Shown piece by piece: positions 37,297-44,971 of a stretch of DNA of 64,000 nt. The notes under the pieces were generated by a model. The model was given only the letters and a program-made list of their open reading frames with translations, was not told where the DNA came from and did not search any database. Made by a program: the position numbers and the translations under genes. Numbering within the stretch: the stretch's first letter is position 1; each line of letters opens with the position of its first letter. Source of the stretch: Mycolicibacter algericus DSM 45454 (GTDB lineage: Bacteria; Actinomycetota; Actinomycetes; Mycobacteriales; Mycobacteriaceae); contig NZ_MVHC01000005.1 in the NCBI RefSeq assembly GCF_002086455.1, positions 203,089 to 267,088 on the forward strand, given 5' to 3'.

Positions 37297-37319
37297 GAGT
37301 TCGCTACTTTCATCAGGCC
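37273..37319. repeat. 47-bp direct repeat, copy B (dioxygenase side)
   Basis: The partner of the copy at 34872-34918, with two mismatches. It contains the real 3' end of the dioxygenase gene and the start of the glycosidase gene. The glycosidase N-terminus MSIAIRRT mirrors MTIAILRT of the FAH protein because of this duplication. Confidence 0.9.
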
Positions 37320-38423
37320 GATCAGTCGTTTGACATCGAATTCGTTGTCGTCGCGCAGCGCGGAGACCAGCGAGAGCGCGTCGTGGCGCAGGGATCTGGG
37401 GCTGGTTCCCAGAAAATCCTTGGTCGCGGGTGGACCCCATTGGGCTAGACCGGACGCTGTGAACGGCGCCCAGCCGGGTTGCAGAGTGTTGTCGAACATG
37501 TCGCCGTCAGCGAAGTGCTCGACGAGGAATCCATCGGGGTCGCGCCAGTAGTCGAAGAGCTGGCTGCCCTGGATGTGGCGGCCGATGCCCCAGGAGCGGA
37601 AATACCCTTGCTCCCTGAGGTATTCGCCGCCGGCGGCCAGCGCATCGAGGTCACAGACCTGGTAAGCCGAGTGCACGTACCGGTTCGCCGGGCCGAGTGC
37701 GAGGGCCAGGGTGTGGTGATCGGCGGGGGTGGCGCCGCGGTCGCAGCGGATGAAGCTCATCGTCGGCCCGCGGTCACGCTGACCGGGGAAGAACAGGAAA
37801 TCACTGACAATCATCCCCAGGGTGTCGAGATACCAGTTCAGCGCCTTCAGGTACTTGGTGGTCTGCAGCACGACATGCCCGAGCCGCTGTACCTTCGTGG
37901 GCTCGCGCGGTGGGCGTTGGGTGGCATTGATGCGACGCAGCTCGTGTCCGAAATTGAAGGTGTGCGGAACCTGGGCTTCAAGCGCGGCCAGCTGGTGAGT
38001 TCCGGCCACGACACGCACCGGAATACCGCTCGGGTCGACCAGGTCGACCGAGGTGCCGCCGATCGACTCGGGCAGCGGCCTGGCGTGGGAGCCCGTCGCA
38101 TCCGCAAGGTGCAGCAGATCGGCCTCATCAGCTGCTGAGAAGGCGACGCCGCAAAACCGGGTGCCCGAATCGCGGCGGATGAGCACACACGGCGAGCCGG
38201 TGTCCGTGCCGCGCAGGTGTAGTTCGTTCGCGGTTCGCAGAACGGTGGCGAAGCCGAACGCCTGGGCGAACGCCTCTGCGCGCGCCAGATCGGGCTTCTC
38301 GAACTCCACCCAGGCGATGTCACGCACTTTGATGACCGGATTGCGGGACCGCCCGGCGTGCTCGCCTTTGCGGGCGCCCTGCTCGCTGTGCAGGTCACGG
38401 TGGGTGCCGAGCAGCTCGCTCAC
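37293..38423 (-). CDS. Extradiol ring-cleavage dioxygenase (VOC family)
   Basis: A 376-residue two-domain vicinal-oxygen-chelate protein. The C-terminal half has the Fe(II) ligands in order: His in RLGHVVLQT, His in RYVHSAYQV and Glu in FLVEHFADG. GTG 38423 follows GAGGAGG. It cleaves a catechol ring next to the diol, between hydroxylation and FAH-type hydrolysis. It is divergent from a TetR gene, with two operator-like palindromes in the 106-base gap. The stop TGA overlaps the glycosidase start (ATGA). The long loop with FRSWGIGRHIQGSQ is typical of bulky-substrate extradiol enzymes. Confidence 0.9.
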   Translation of the reverse strand: MSELLGTHRDLHSEQGARKGEHAGRSRNPVIKVRDIAWVEFEKPDLARAEAFAQAFGFATVLRTANELHLRGTDTGSPCVLIRRDSGTRFCGVAFSAADEADLLHLADATGSHARPLPESIGGTSVDLVDPSGIPVRVVAGTHQLAALEAQVPHTFNFGHELRRINATQRPPREPTKVQRLGHVVLQTTKYLKALNWYLDTLGMIVSDFLFFPGQRDRGPTMSFIRCDRGATPADHHTLALALGPANRYVHSAYQVCDLDALAAGGEYLREQGYFRSWGIGRHIQGSQLFDYWRDPDGFLVEHFADGDMFDNTLQPGWAPFTASGLAQWGPPATKDFLGTSPRSLRHDALSLVSALRDDNEFDVKRLIGLMKVANS

Positions 38424-38441
38424 GCTGCCTCCTCGATTGAG

Positions 38442-38455
38442 TGACGAAATCGTCA
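38442..38455. promoter_or_regulatory. TetR operator candidate O1 (perfect palindrome)
   Basis: TGACGAAATCGTCA is a perfect 6-2-6 inverted repeat 19 bases upstream of the dioxygenase start. A near-identical second copy lies 44 bases away, next to the TetR gene. Confidence 0.75.
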
Positions 38456-38485
38456 CATACGAGCGTTTACTCAGTCAAGAAAAGT

Positions 38486-38499
38486 TGACGAAATCATCA
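38486..38499. promoter_or_regulatory. TetR operator candidate O2 (one mismatch)
   Basis: TGACGAAATCATCA differs from O1 at one position and lies 31 bases before the TetR start. Paired copies on either side of a divergent promoter region suggest coordinated control and autoregulation by the adjacent TetR protein. Confidence 0.72.
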
Positions 38500-38529
38500 G
38501 CAATGACGTCCTCCGCTATTGTTTTGGTC

Positions 38530-39180
38530 GTGGGCCAACGGCAGGGCGAGCCGGTCAACCGGCTGGAGCGCCGGAAGCGGCGGACGCGTGCAGCGCTGAT
38601 TGAGGCTGCTCAGGCCTTGATTGCGGCAGGAAAACTCAACGTGCCGGTGTTGGAGATCACCCAGACCGCCGACGTCGGGATGGGCTCGTTCTATAACCAC
38701 TTCACCAGCAAGGAGGAGCTGTTCGAGGCAGCGGTCGCCGACATCCTGGACAGTCACGGCGCATTCCTGGACGGGCTCACCGCTTCGATCGAAGATCCCG
38801 CGGAAACGTTCGCGTGCAGCTTCCGGCTGACCGGACGCTTATTCCGCCGCCGACCGCAGGAGAGCCAGATCATTCTCAGCGGGGGACTCGACCTGCTGTC
38901 CGCGGATCGCGGCCTCGCTCCACGCGCACGACGTGACATCAAGGCGGCGGCAGCGGCGGGACGCTTCGGCATCGACGACCCCCAACTCGCGTTGGCCGTC
39001 GCTGCCGGTGCGCTATTCGGTCTCGGAAAGCTCTTGCAAGACGAGCCGGAACGTGACGACGCGCAGGCTGCCGACAAGGTCACCGAAGACCTGTTGCGGA
39101 TGTTCGGGATGACCGCCGAAGAAGCCCGCGAAGTCTGCCGACGGCCGCTACCCGACATCGCCGTGGTGAGTGAGGATTGA
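38530..39180 (+). CDS. TetR-family regulator of the aromatic catabolic cluster
   Basis: A 216-residue TetR regulator with HTH at about residues 20-65 (VLEITQTADVGMGSFYNHFTSKEELF). GTG 38530 is chosen: a TATTGT -10 at 38517-38522 lies seven bases before it, which suggests a leaderless message; ATG 38503 is the alternative. It is divergent from the dioxygenase operon, with two matching palindromes between, and is followed after three bases by the second FAH gene. It is the likely repressor of both arms of the cluster, released by a pathway intermediate. Confidence 0.88.
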   Translation: MGQRQGEPVNRLERRKRRTRAALIEAAQALIAAGKLNVPVLEITQTADVGMGSFYNHFTSKEELFEAAVADILDSHGAFLDGLTASIEDPAETFACSFRLTGRLFRRRPQESQIILSGGLDLLSADRGLAPRARRDIKAAAAAGRFGIDDPQLALAVAAGALFGLGKLLQDEPERDDAQAADKVTEDLLRMFGMTAEEAREVCRRPLPDIAVVSED

Positions 39181-39183
39181 CCG

Positions 39184-40146
39184 GTGCGGTGGGTGACCTA
39201 TCGAAGCGAGGACGGCGAACGTGCCGGGGTGCTGCGCGGTGAGGTGATCCACGCGGCGGAGCCGGGGGTGACGCTGCTGGACCTGATCGGGCGTGGCCCG
39301 GACGGGCTGCGCGAAGCCGGTGAGCGGGCGCTCGACACACCGTCAGCGACGGTAAGGGTCGATCAGGTGCGGCTGATGGCACCGATCCCGCGCCCGCCGT
39401 CGATCCGCGACGGCCTGGGCTTTTTGGAGCACATGCGCAACTGCCGGGTGGCGACCGGCCGCAGCCCGGTGCTCGACGACACCTGGTATCAGATTCCGGC
39501 CTTCTACTTCGCCTGCCCGGCAACGGTGCTGGGGCCCTACGACGATGCGCCTACGGCTCCCGGCAGCGCCTGTCAGGACTTCGAACTGGAGGTCGCCGCG
39601 GTCATCGGGATCACCGGGGCGAACCTGTCGGTGGCGCAAGCCGAACGGGCCATTATCGGCTACACCATCTTCAACGACTGGTCGGCGCGCGACCTGCAGG
39701 CCCAGGAGGGCCGGCTGGCGATCGGGCAGGCCAAGGGCAAGGACAGTGGCGTAACCCTGGGGCCGTACCTGGTGACTCCTGACGAACTGGAACCGTACCG
39801 CCGCGACGGCCGGCTCAGCTTGCACGCCACCGCGATCGTCAACGACGTGATCGTCGGAATGGGCTCCACCGGAAGTATGGACTGGAGCTTCGCCGAGATC
39901 ATCAGCTACGCCTCGCGCGGCGTGCCGTTGGTGCCCGGTGACGTCTTCGGTTCCGGCACCGTGCCCACTTGCACTCTCCTTGAGCATCTGAATCCCGATG
40001 CACCACAATCATTTCCGGGCTGGCTGTGCGACGGCGACGTGGTGACCCTGCAGGTACAGGGTCTTGGCGAAGTACGCCAGACCGTGCGCGCCAGCGCTCC
40101 GCCGCTGCCGCTGGACGAGCGCCCCCGTCCAGCGGCCGAGCCCTAA
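39184..40146 (+). CDS. Fumarylacetoacetate hydrolase family protein 2
   Basis: A 320-residue FAH-fold enzyme with DFELEVAAVIG holding the metal-binding Glu pair, NDWSARDLQ, and GDVFGSGTVPTCTLLE. GTG 39184 starts three bases after the TetR stop. It is longer than the first FAH protein and resembles fumarylacetoacetase-type members with the AKGKDSGVTLGPYLVTPDEL loop. Two different FAH enzymes in one cluster suggest hydrolysis plus decarboxylation or isomerisation of meta-cleavage products. Its 3' end overlaps the convergent glycosidase gene by four bases. Confidence 0.9.
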   Translation: MRWVTYRSEDGERAGVLRGEVIHAAEPGVTLLDLIGRGPDGLREAGERALDTPSATVRVDQVRLMAPIPRPPSIRDGLGFLEHMRNCRVATGRSPVLDDTWYQIPAFYFACPATVLGPYDDAPTAPGSACQDFELEVAAVIGITGANLSVAQAERAIIGYTIFNDWSARDLQAQEGRLAIGQAKGKDSGVTLGPYLVTPDELEPYRRDGRLSLHATAIVNDVIVGMGSTGSMDWSFAEIISYASRGVPLVPGDVFGSGTVPTCTLLEHLNPDAPQSFPGWLCDGDVVTLQVQGLGEVRQTVRASAPPLPLDERPRPAAEP

Positions 40147-42269
40147 CTCCGGGCGGTCACGGTCACGGTCACCGTGGATGCGCCGGAGTGGGACACGATG
40201 GTCAGTACCGGGGCGTTGGCCGCGGAGGTGGCCTCTCCGCCGGTCACGTTCACGGTGTAGCCGTTCGGGTATTGGCTGGGCGGAACGGAGATGGTGGTCG
40301 GCGAACCCGCGGCGAAACTGCCGGTGCCGTCGGCCTGGTCGGTGGAGTAGCTGAACGTGAAGACGCCGTTGTCGAACGACCAGGAGATGGGGGTGCCCGA
40401 GATCACCTGCGGGTAGGGCTGGGCCAGCAGGTCGAGTTTGTCCCAGTTGACGTTGTCGTCGACCGGGGGCTTGCTCGGGTCGTAGACCAGCGCCTGATCC
40501 TCCGGCGAGATACTGGTGATGTCCCGGCCACTGTAGGCCCATTCGGACCAGCCGAACAGATACTTGTTGGACCCCTGCAGGCTCGCCTCGATGGCGCCGA
40601 GGTTGTTGGTGGCGCCGAACTCGCTGAGCCACCCCGGGATGTTGTGCTCCTGCATGTAGTCCTGCGCGTAGCCGAACACGATGTCGGCGTTCCAGTCGCA
40701 GCCGAAGCTGGTGCCCGGGAACAATGCGGTCGTGAGGCAGTAGTGGTGGAATGAGAAGGCCGAGTTGGGGTCGTCCACCGTGCCCAGGTGCGTCGGAATC
40801 GGCGTGCTGCCGAAGAGGGTGTTCGGCTCGAAGAACACCGTCTTGTTCGGGTCGACCGATCGGATGGCCGCGTCGATCTGGTTGTAGAACGGGGTCAGCT
40901 GCTGGGCGTCGAAGTACTGGTTGCCCAAGATGCTCCCCAGCCAGTGCGTGCCCGCCCAGGGCTCGTTCATGATGTCGTAGCCGGCGACGTTGGAATTGCC
41001 CTTGAAGTAGTCCGCGACGGCCTGCCACATCAGCGCGTAGTGGTTCTGCAGACCGATCCCATCGGAGGCCTTGGTGTTGGCCCAGAACGCATCCCAGGCG
41101 TAATTCTGAGCCGGGCTCAGGGGATAGGTGGCCGGGAAACCCAGACCGAAGTGGGGTAGCCCGCCGTTGAAGGTCGCCCAGTCCGGAGCGCCCTCGCCGC
41201 CGAACTCCTCGTTGTACAGGTCCTGGTGCATGTCGAGGATGGCGACGATGTTGTGCCGCGCCAGAATCTCGACGGTCTCCTCGATCGACGCCAGGTAGTC
41301 GTAGTCGATGACGCCCGGCTCCGGTTCCACCCCGGCCCAGATGAGGCCCAGGCGCACCGAATTGAAGCCGTTGGCGGCCAGGAACGCGGCGTCGTCGTCG
41401 CTGAAGCCGTCGCCGGACGGCGTATACGGCGAGACCTTGTAGACCTGGTTGAGACCGTGCCAGATGACGACCTGTCCATCGGGATTGACCAGCCAGCCGT
41501 TGGACACCTCCACCGGCGGGGCGACCGTTCCGGTGATGCCGCCCGGCAAAGCGCCGAACTGGCCGACCGAGCCGTGCTCGCCGGCCCACAGTCCGGCGGT
41601 TCCGCCGGCCCCGCCGAGTGCCGGTAGCTCGATGCCGGCGGGGGTGTTGGCGACGGCGCCGTCGCCGGCATCGCCGCCGTGACCGCCGTTGCCCCACAGC
41701 CAGCCGCCGGCACCGCCGTCACCGCCGGCGGCCCCGGCCCCGCCGGTCCCGCCGTCACCGCCGTCGCCGAAGATCCCGGCGGCGCCGCCGCTGCCGCCTG
41801 CGACGCCGTCGGTGGTGCTGTTCCAGCCGGCGCCGCCGTCGCCGAACAGCCAGCCGCCGTCGCCGCCGTCGGGGTTGTCCTGGGTGCCGTCGATGCCGTT
41901 GCCGATGACCGTCGAGCCGAACAGCGTGTTGATGACGCCGTTGACCTGGCTGCCCAGGTCGCTGTCGATCCACTTCTGGGTGGCGTCATGCAGCAGGGCG
42001 TAGAAGTCGAAGCCCACCGCCGGACCCGGCTCGGCCAGCGCGGCCAGCGCAGCGTCCCAGTGCTCGGTGGACAGGAACGACTCCCACGCGGTCGCGTCGA
42101 ACACGGCCTCACCGTCAAAGGCGCCCGCAGTGGTCACAAACGGGTCGAACAGCACATCCATCATGTCGTCGAGGTCGGCCTGCGCCGGCACGGCCGGGAC
42201 GGTCAAGGCCAGGAACGCGGCGACCCCGACAACCTTGCTGCCCACAGATTTGCTGCGACGACGAGTCAT
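40143..42269 (-). CDS. Secreted PGRS-GH5 glycosidase, paralogue 2
   Basis: A 708-residue protein. The signal peptide is residues 1-31 (ends PAVPAQA). Residues 32-134 form a short helical segment with the junction VIGNGIDGT. A PGRS-like GGxGG region lies at about 135-245. The GH5 domain (about 255-615) has acid/base Glu 436 in IMNEPWAGT and nucleophile Glu 550 in WLSEFGAT. A beta-sandwich tail (about 620-708) reads SVPPSQYPNGYTVNVTGG. The arrangement equals paralogue 1 with a shorter PGRS region. DNA encoding residues about 53-258 is identical to paralogue 3, whereas the catalytic domain is not. The target is probably a glycolipid or glycan at the cell surface. Confidence 0.92.
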   Translation of the reverse strand: MTRRRSKSVGSKVVGVAAFLALTVPAVPAQADLDDMMDVLFDPFVTTAGAFDGEAVFDATAWESFLSTEHWDAALAALAEPGPAVGFDFYALLHDATQKWIDSDLGSQVNGVINTLFGSTVIGNGIDGTQDNPDGGDGGWLFGDGGAGWNSTTDGVAGGSGGAAGIFGDGGDGGTGGAGAAGGDGGAGGWLWGNGGHGGDAGDGAVANTPAGIELPALGGAGGTAGLWAGEHGSVGQFGALPGGITGTVAPPVEVSNGWLVNPDGQVVIWHGLNQVYKVSPYTPSGDGFSDDDAAFLAANGFNSVRLGLIWAGVEPEPGVIDYDYLASIEETVEILARHNIVAILDMHQDLYNEEFGGEGAPDWATFNGGLPHFGLGFPATYPLSPAQNYAWDAFWANTKASDGIGLQNHYALMWQAVADYFKGNSNVAGYDIMNEPWAGTHWLGSILGNQYFDAQQLTPFYNQIDAAIRSVDPNKTVFFEPNTLFGSTPIPTHLGTVDDPNSAFSFHHYCLTTALFPGTSFGCDWNADIVFGYAQDYMQEHNIPGWLSEFGATNNLGAIEASLQGSNKYLFGWSEWAYSGRDITSISPEDQALVYDPSKPPVDDNVNWDKLDLLAQPYPQVISGTPISWSFDNGVFTFSYSTDQADGTGSFAAGSPTTISVPPSQYPNGYTVNVTGGEATSAANAPVLTIVSHSGASTVTVTVTARS
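41493..42239. repeat. Near-identical paralogous segment, copy 1
   Basis: This segment matches 43773-44519 at a constant offset of 2,280 bases. Read line by line, the first 620 bases (41493-42112) are identical. After that come isolated differences, then divergence near the start codons. It covers the 5' helical segment and PGRS region of the glycosidase gene. Confidence 0.9.
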
Positions 42270-42321
42270 CTCGACGGACCCTTCTCGTGGACGTGCACGG
42301 ATGCTGAGTTGTGACTGAGAA

Positions 42322-42338
42322 GGTAAACGAGTTACTTA
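42322..42338 (-). promoter_or_regulatory. Conserved 5' element upstream of glycosidase 2
   Basis: TAAGTAACTCGTTTACC on the minus strand recurs with one change upstream of paralogue 3 (44602-44618). Both lie 53 bases before the start codon in otherwise poorly conserved DNA. It could be a sigma-factor recognition site or an operator; it does not match a standard -35/-10 pair. Confidence 0.5.
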
Positions 42339-42425
42339 CGCCGCGCAAGCTCGCCTCGGCGCAGCGCGGCATTCACTTGTTTTGCAGGTGTTTCGGTGTG
42401 ATCGGCGGCGGCCCGCGGTGGCCCG

Positions 42426-44549
42426 TCAGGGCTTCGCCGTCACCGTCACCGTCACGGTGGTCGCGCCGGAAGCTGAGCTGATGGTCAGCACCGAGGCGTT
42501 CGCGGCGGAGGTGACCGTTCCGCCGGTCACGTTAACGGTGTAGCCGTTCGGGTACTGGCTGGCCGGAACCGAGATGGTGGTCTGCGAGCCCGCGTCGAAG
42601 CTGCCGGTGCCGTCGGCGCGGTCGGTGGAGTACGCGAACGACAGCACACCATTATTGAACGACAGCGATGTCGGGGTGCCGGAGATCTCTTGCGGGTAGG
42701 GCTGGGCCAGCACGTCGAGCTTGTCCCAGTTGACGTTGTCGCCGACCGGGGGCTGGCTCGGGTCGTAGACCAACGCCTGATCGATCGGGGAGGTACTGGT
42801 GATGTCGTTGCCGGTGTAGGCCCATTCGGACCAGCCGAACAGGTACCGGTTGGCCGCCTGCAGGCTCGCGCCGATGGTCGGCAGGTTGTCGGTGGCGCCG
42901 AACTCGCTGAGGAACGCCGGGATGTTGTGCTCCTGCGCGTAGTCCATCGCGTTGGCGAACACCACGTCGGCATTCCAGTCGCAGCCGAAGCTGAGGTCGG
43001 CGAACAGCGCATTGACCATGCAGTAGTGGTGGAACGAGAAGGCGGTGTTCGGGTCGTCCACCGTGCCCAGGTGCGTCGGCACCGGCAGGCTGGCCTCGAG
43101 AGTGGTCGGGCCGAAGAACACCGTCTTGTTCGGGTCGACGGATCGGATGGCCTCGGTCAACTGGTTGTAGAACGGGGTCAACTGCTGGGTATCGAAATAC
43201 GGGTTGCCCAACAGGCTTCCGAGCCAGTGCGAGCCGGCCCACGGCTCGTTGATGATCTCGTAGCCAGCGACGTTCTCATTGCCCTTGAAGTAGTCGGCGA
43301 CCGCCTGCCACATCAGCGCGTAGTGGTTCTGCAGACCGATCCCGTCGGCAGGAGTGTTGGCCCAGAACGCATCCCAGGCGTGGTTCTGCGCCGGGCTGAC
43401 GAAGTAACTGAACGGGAAGCCCACATCGAAGTTGGGCAGGCCGCCGGTGAAGGTGGCCCACTCCGGGGCGCCGTCGCCGCCGAAGGCGCCACCGTAAAGG
43501 TCTTGGTGCATGTCGAGGATCGCCACGATGTTGTGGTCGGCCAGGATCTGCACGGTGTTCTCGATCGAGGCCAGGTATTCGTAGTCGATGACACCGGGCT
43601 CGGGTTGCACACCGGCCCAGATCACGCCGAGGCGCACCACATTGAAGCCGTTGGCGGCCAGGAAGGCGGCGTCCTCGTCGTCGAACCCGCCCGCGGACGG
43701 CTCATACGGCGGAATCTTGTAGACCTGGTTGAGTCCGCGCAGCATGACGACCTGGCCATCGCCATTGGTGAACCAGCCGTTGGACACCTCCACCGGCGGG
43801 GCGACCGTTCCGGTGATGCCGCCCGGCAAAGCGCCGAACTGGCCGACCGAGCCGTGCTCGCCGGCCCACAGTCCGGCGGTTCCGCCGGCCCCGCCGAGTG
43901 CCGGTAGCTCGATGCCGGCGGGGGTGTTGGCGACGGCGCCGTCGCCGGCATCGCCGCCGTGACCGCCGTTGCCCCACAGCCAGCCGCCGGCACCGCCGTC
44001 ACCGCCGGCGGCCCCGGCCCCGCCGGTCCCGCCGTCACCGCCGTCGCCGAAGATCCCGGCGGCGCCGCCGCTGCCGCCTGCGACGCCGTCGGTGGTGCTG
44101 TTCCAGCCGGCGCCGCCGTCGCCGAACAGCCAGCCGCCGTCGCCGCCGTCGGGGTTGTCCTGGGTGCCGTCGATGCCGTTGCCGATGACCGTCGAGCCGA
44201 ACAGCGTGTTGATGACGCCGTTGACCTGGCTGCCCAGGTCGCTGTCGATCCACTTCTGGGTGGCGTCATGCAGCAGGGCGTAGAAGTCGAAGCCCACCGC
44301 CGGACCCGGCTCGGCCAGCGCGGCCAGCGCAGCGTCCCAGTGCTCGGTGGACAGGAACGACTCCCACGCGGTCGCGTCGAACACGGCCTCACTGTCAAAG
44401 GCGCCCGCAGTGGTCACAAACGGGTCGAACAGCACATCCATCATGTCGTCGAGGTCGGCCTGCGCCGGCGCGGCCGGGACGGTCAAGGCTAGGAACGCGG
44501 CGACCCCGACAACCTTGCTACCCACAACCTTGCTACGACGACGAGCCAT
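42426..44549 (-). CDS. Secreted PGRS-GH5 glycosidase, paralogue 3
   Basis: A 707-residue protein with the same architecture as paralogue 2: signal peptide 1-31 (MARRRSKVVGSKVVGVAAFL start), PGRS-like region about 135-245, GH5 domain with Glu 435 in IINEPWAGS and Glu 549 in FLSEFGAT, and C-terminal beta-sandwich. It is the upstream member of the tandem pair, 156 bases before paralogue 2, with its own copy of the TAAGTAACTCGT element. The catalytic domain is clearly diverged from paralogue 2 while the N-terminal DNA is almost identical, pointing to gene conversion or recombination. Activity is likely, since both Glu residues are kept. Confidence 0.92.
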   Translation of the reverse strand: MARRRSKVVGSKVVGVAAFLALTVPAAPAQADLDDMMDVLFDPFVTTAGAFDSEAVFDATAWESFLSTEHWDAALAALAEPGPAVGFDFYALLHDATQKWIDSDLGSQVNGVINTLFGSTVIGNGIDGTQDNPDGGDGGWLFGDGGAGWNSTTDGVAGGSGGAAGIFGDGGDGGTGGAGAAGGDGGAGGWLWGNGGHGGDAGDGAVANTPAGIELPALGGAGGTAGLWAGEHGSVGQFGALPGGITGTVAPPVEVSNGWFTNGDGQVVMLRGLNQVYKIPPYEPSAGGFDDEDAAFLAANGFNVVRLGVIWAGVQPEPGVIDYEYLASIENTVQILADHNIVAILDMHQDLYGGAFGGDGAPEWATFTGGLPNFDVGFPFSYFVSPAQNHAWDAFWANTPADGIGLQNHYALMWQAVADYFKGNENVAGYEIINEPWAGSHWLGSLLGNPYFDTQQLTPFYNQLTEAIRSVDPNKTVFFGPTTLEASLPVPTHLGTVDDPNTAFSFHHYCMVNALFADLSFGCDWNADVVFANAMDYAQEHNIPAFLSEFGATDNLPTIGASLQAANRYLFGWSEWAYTGNDITSTSPIDQALVYDPSQPPVGDNVNWDKLDVLAQPYPQEISGTPTSLSFNNGVLSFAYSTDRADGTGSFDAGSQTTISVPASQYPNGYTVNVTGGTVTSAANASVLTISSASGATTVTVTVTAKP
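43773..44519. repeat. Near-identical paralogous segment, copy 2
   Basis: The partner of 41493-42239. The first mismatch within the segment is a C/T difference at 44393, aligned with 42113. The flanking catalytic-domain DNA on the lower-coordinate side differs at many positions. Confidence 0.9.
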
Positions 44550-44601
44550 CTCGGCAGACCCTTCCCAGGACGCGCTCTGTTTCTGAGGCGCGTCTGAGAA
44601 G

Positions 44602-44618
44602 GGTAGACGAGTTACTTA
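44602..44618 (-). promoter_or_regulatory. Conserved 5' element upstream of glycosidase 3
   Basis: TAAGTAACTCGTCTACC on the minus strand, the counterpart of 42322-42338 with one substitution. It lies 53 bases before the start codon. Confidence 0.5.
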
Positions 44619-44671
44619 TGGCGCGGAAGGGTCCACCGTAAAACGTGCCGCGTTTTCGCCAGCAGCGGCGG

Positions 44672-44821
44672 TCAGCACCGGGTGGCGGCGCGAATCCACT
44701 GCCGACGCGCATCGCTTTGGCCGACATCCGAGGATGCGGCGGCGCGCAGCAGGTGAACGGCGCGCATATAGTCGCCGTGGTCGCCTCTCGACTGGGCCGG
44801 CAGGCAAGTCTGCGTCTTCAT
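44672..44821 (-). CDS. Putative 49-residue protein with strong ribosome-binding site
   Basis: ATG 44821 is preceded by AGGAGGTATCG, a near-ideal Shine-Dalgarno sequence, and a TATGCA that could be a -10 lies further upstream. The product (MKTQTCLPAQ start, ending RRQWIRAATRC) has a basic C-terminal half with the helix-prone segment MRAVHLLRAAAS and one Cys at each end. No family is recognised. It fills the otherwise empty 422-base space between the glycosidase and LLM genes and points toward the glycosidases. Support is the ribosome-binding site only. Confidence 0.45.
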   Translation of the reverse strand: MKTQTCLPAQSRGDHGDYMRAVHLLRAAASSDVGQSDARRQWIRAATRC

Positions 44822-44971
44822 CGATACCTCCTGCAGGTCACGCAACGACGGCTGCAGTGTCTGACCGCCGTCCGCGGTCAGTGCATACGTCCATGTAACG
44901 CCGCAGCGGCCGGAACCTATCCCACCGACACGGTGAGGCTGCACACGCCGGCGGTCAGAATGTGACCGGCG

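Noticed and set aside
34912..44549. Dense short GC-rich repeats that could suggest a CRISPR or tandem repeat array
   Set aside because: They are in-frame GGxGG codon repeats of the PGRS-like regions, without constant spacers or repeat length.
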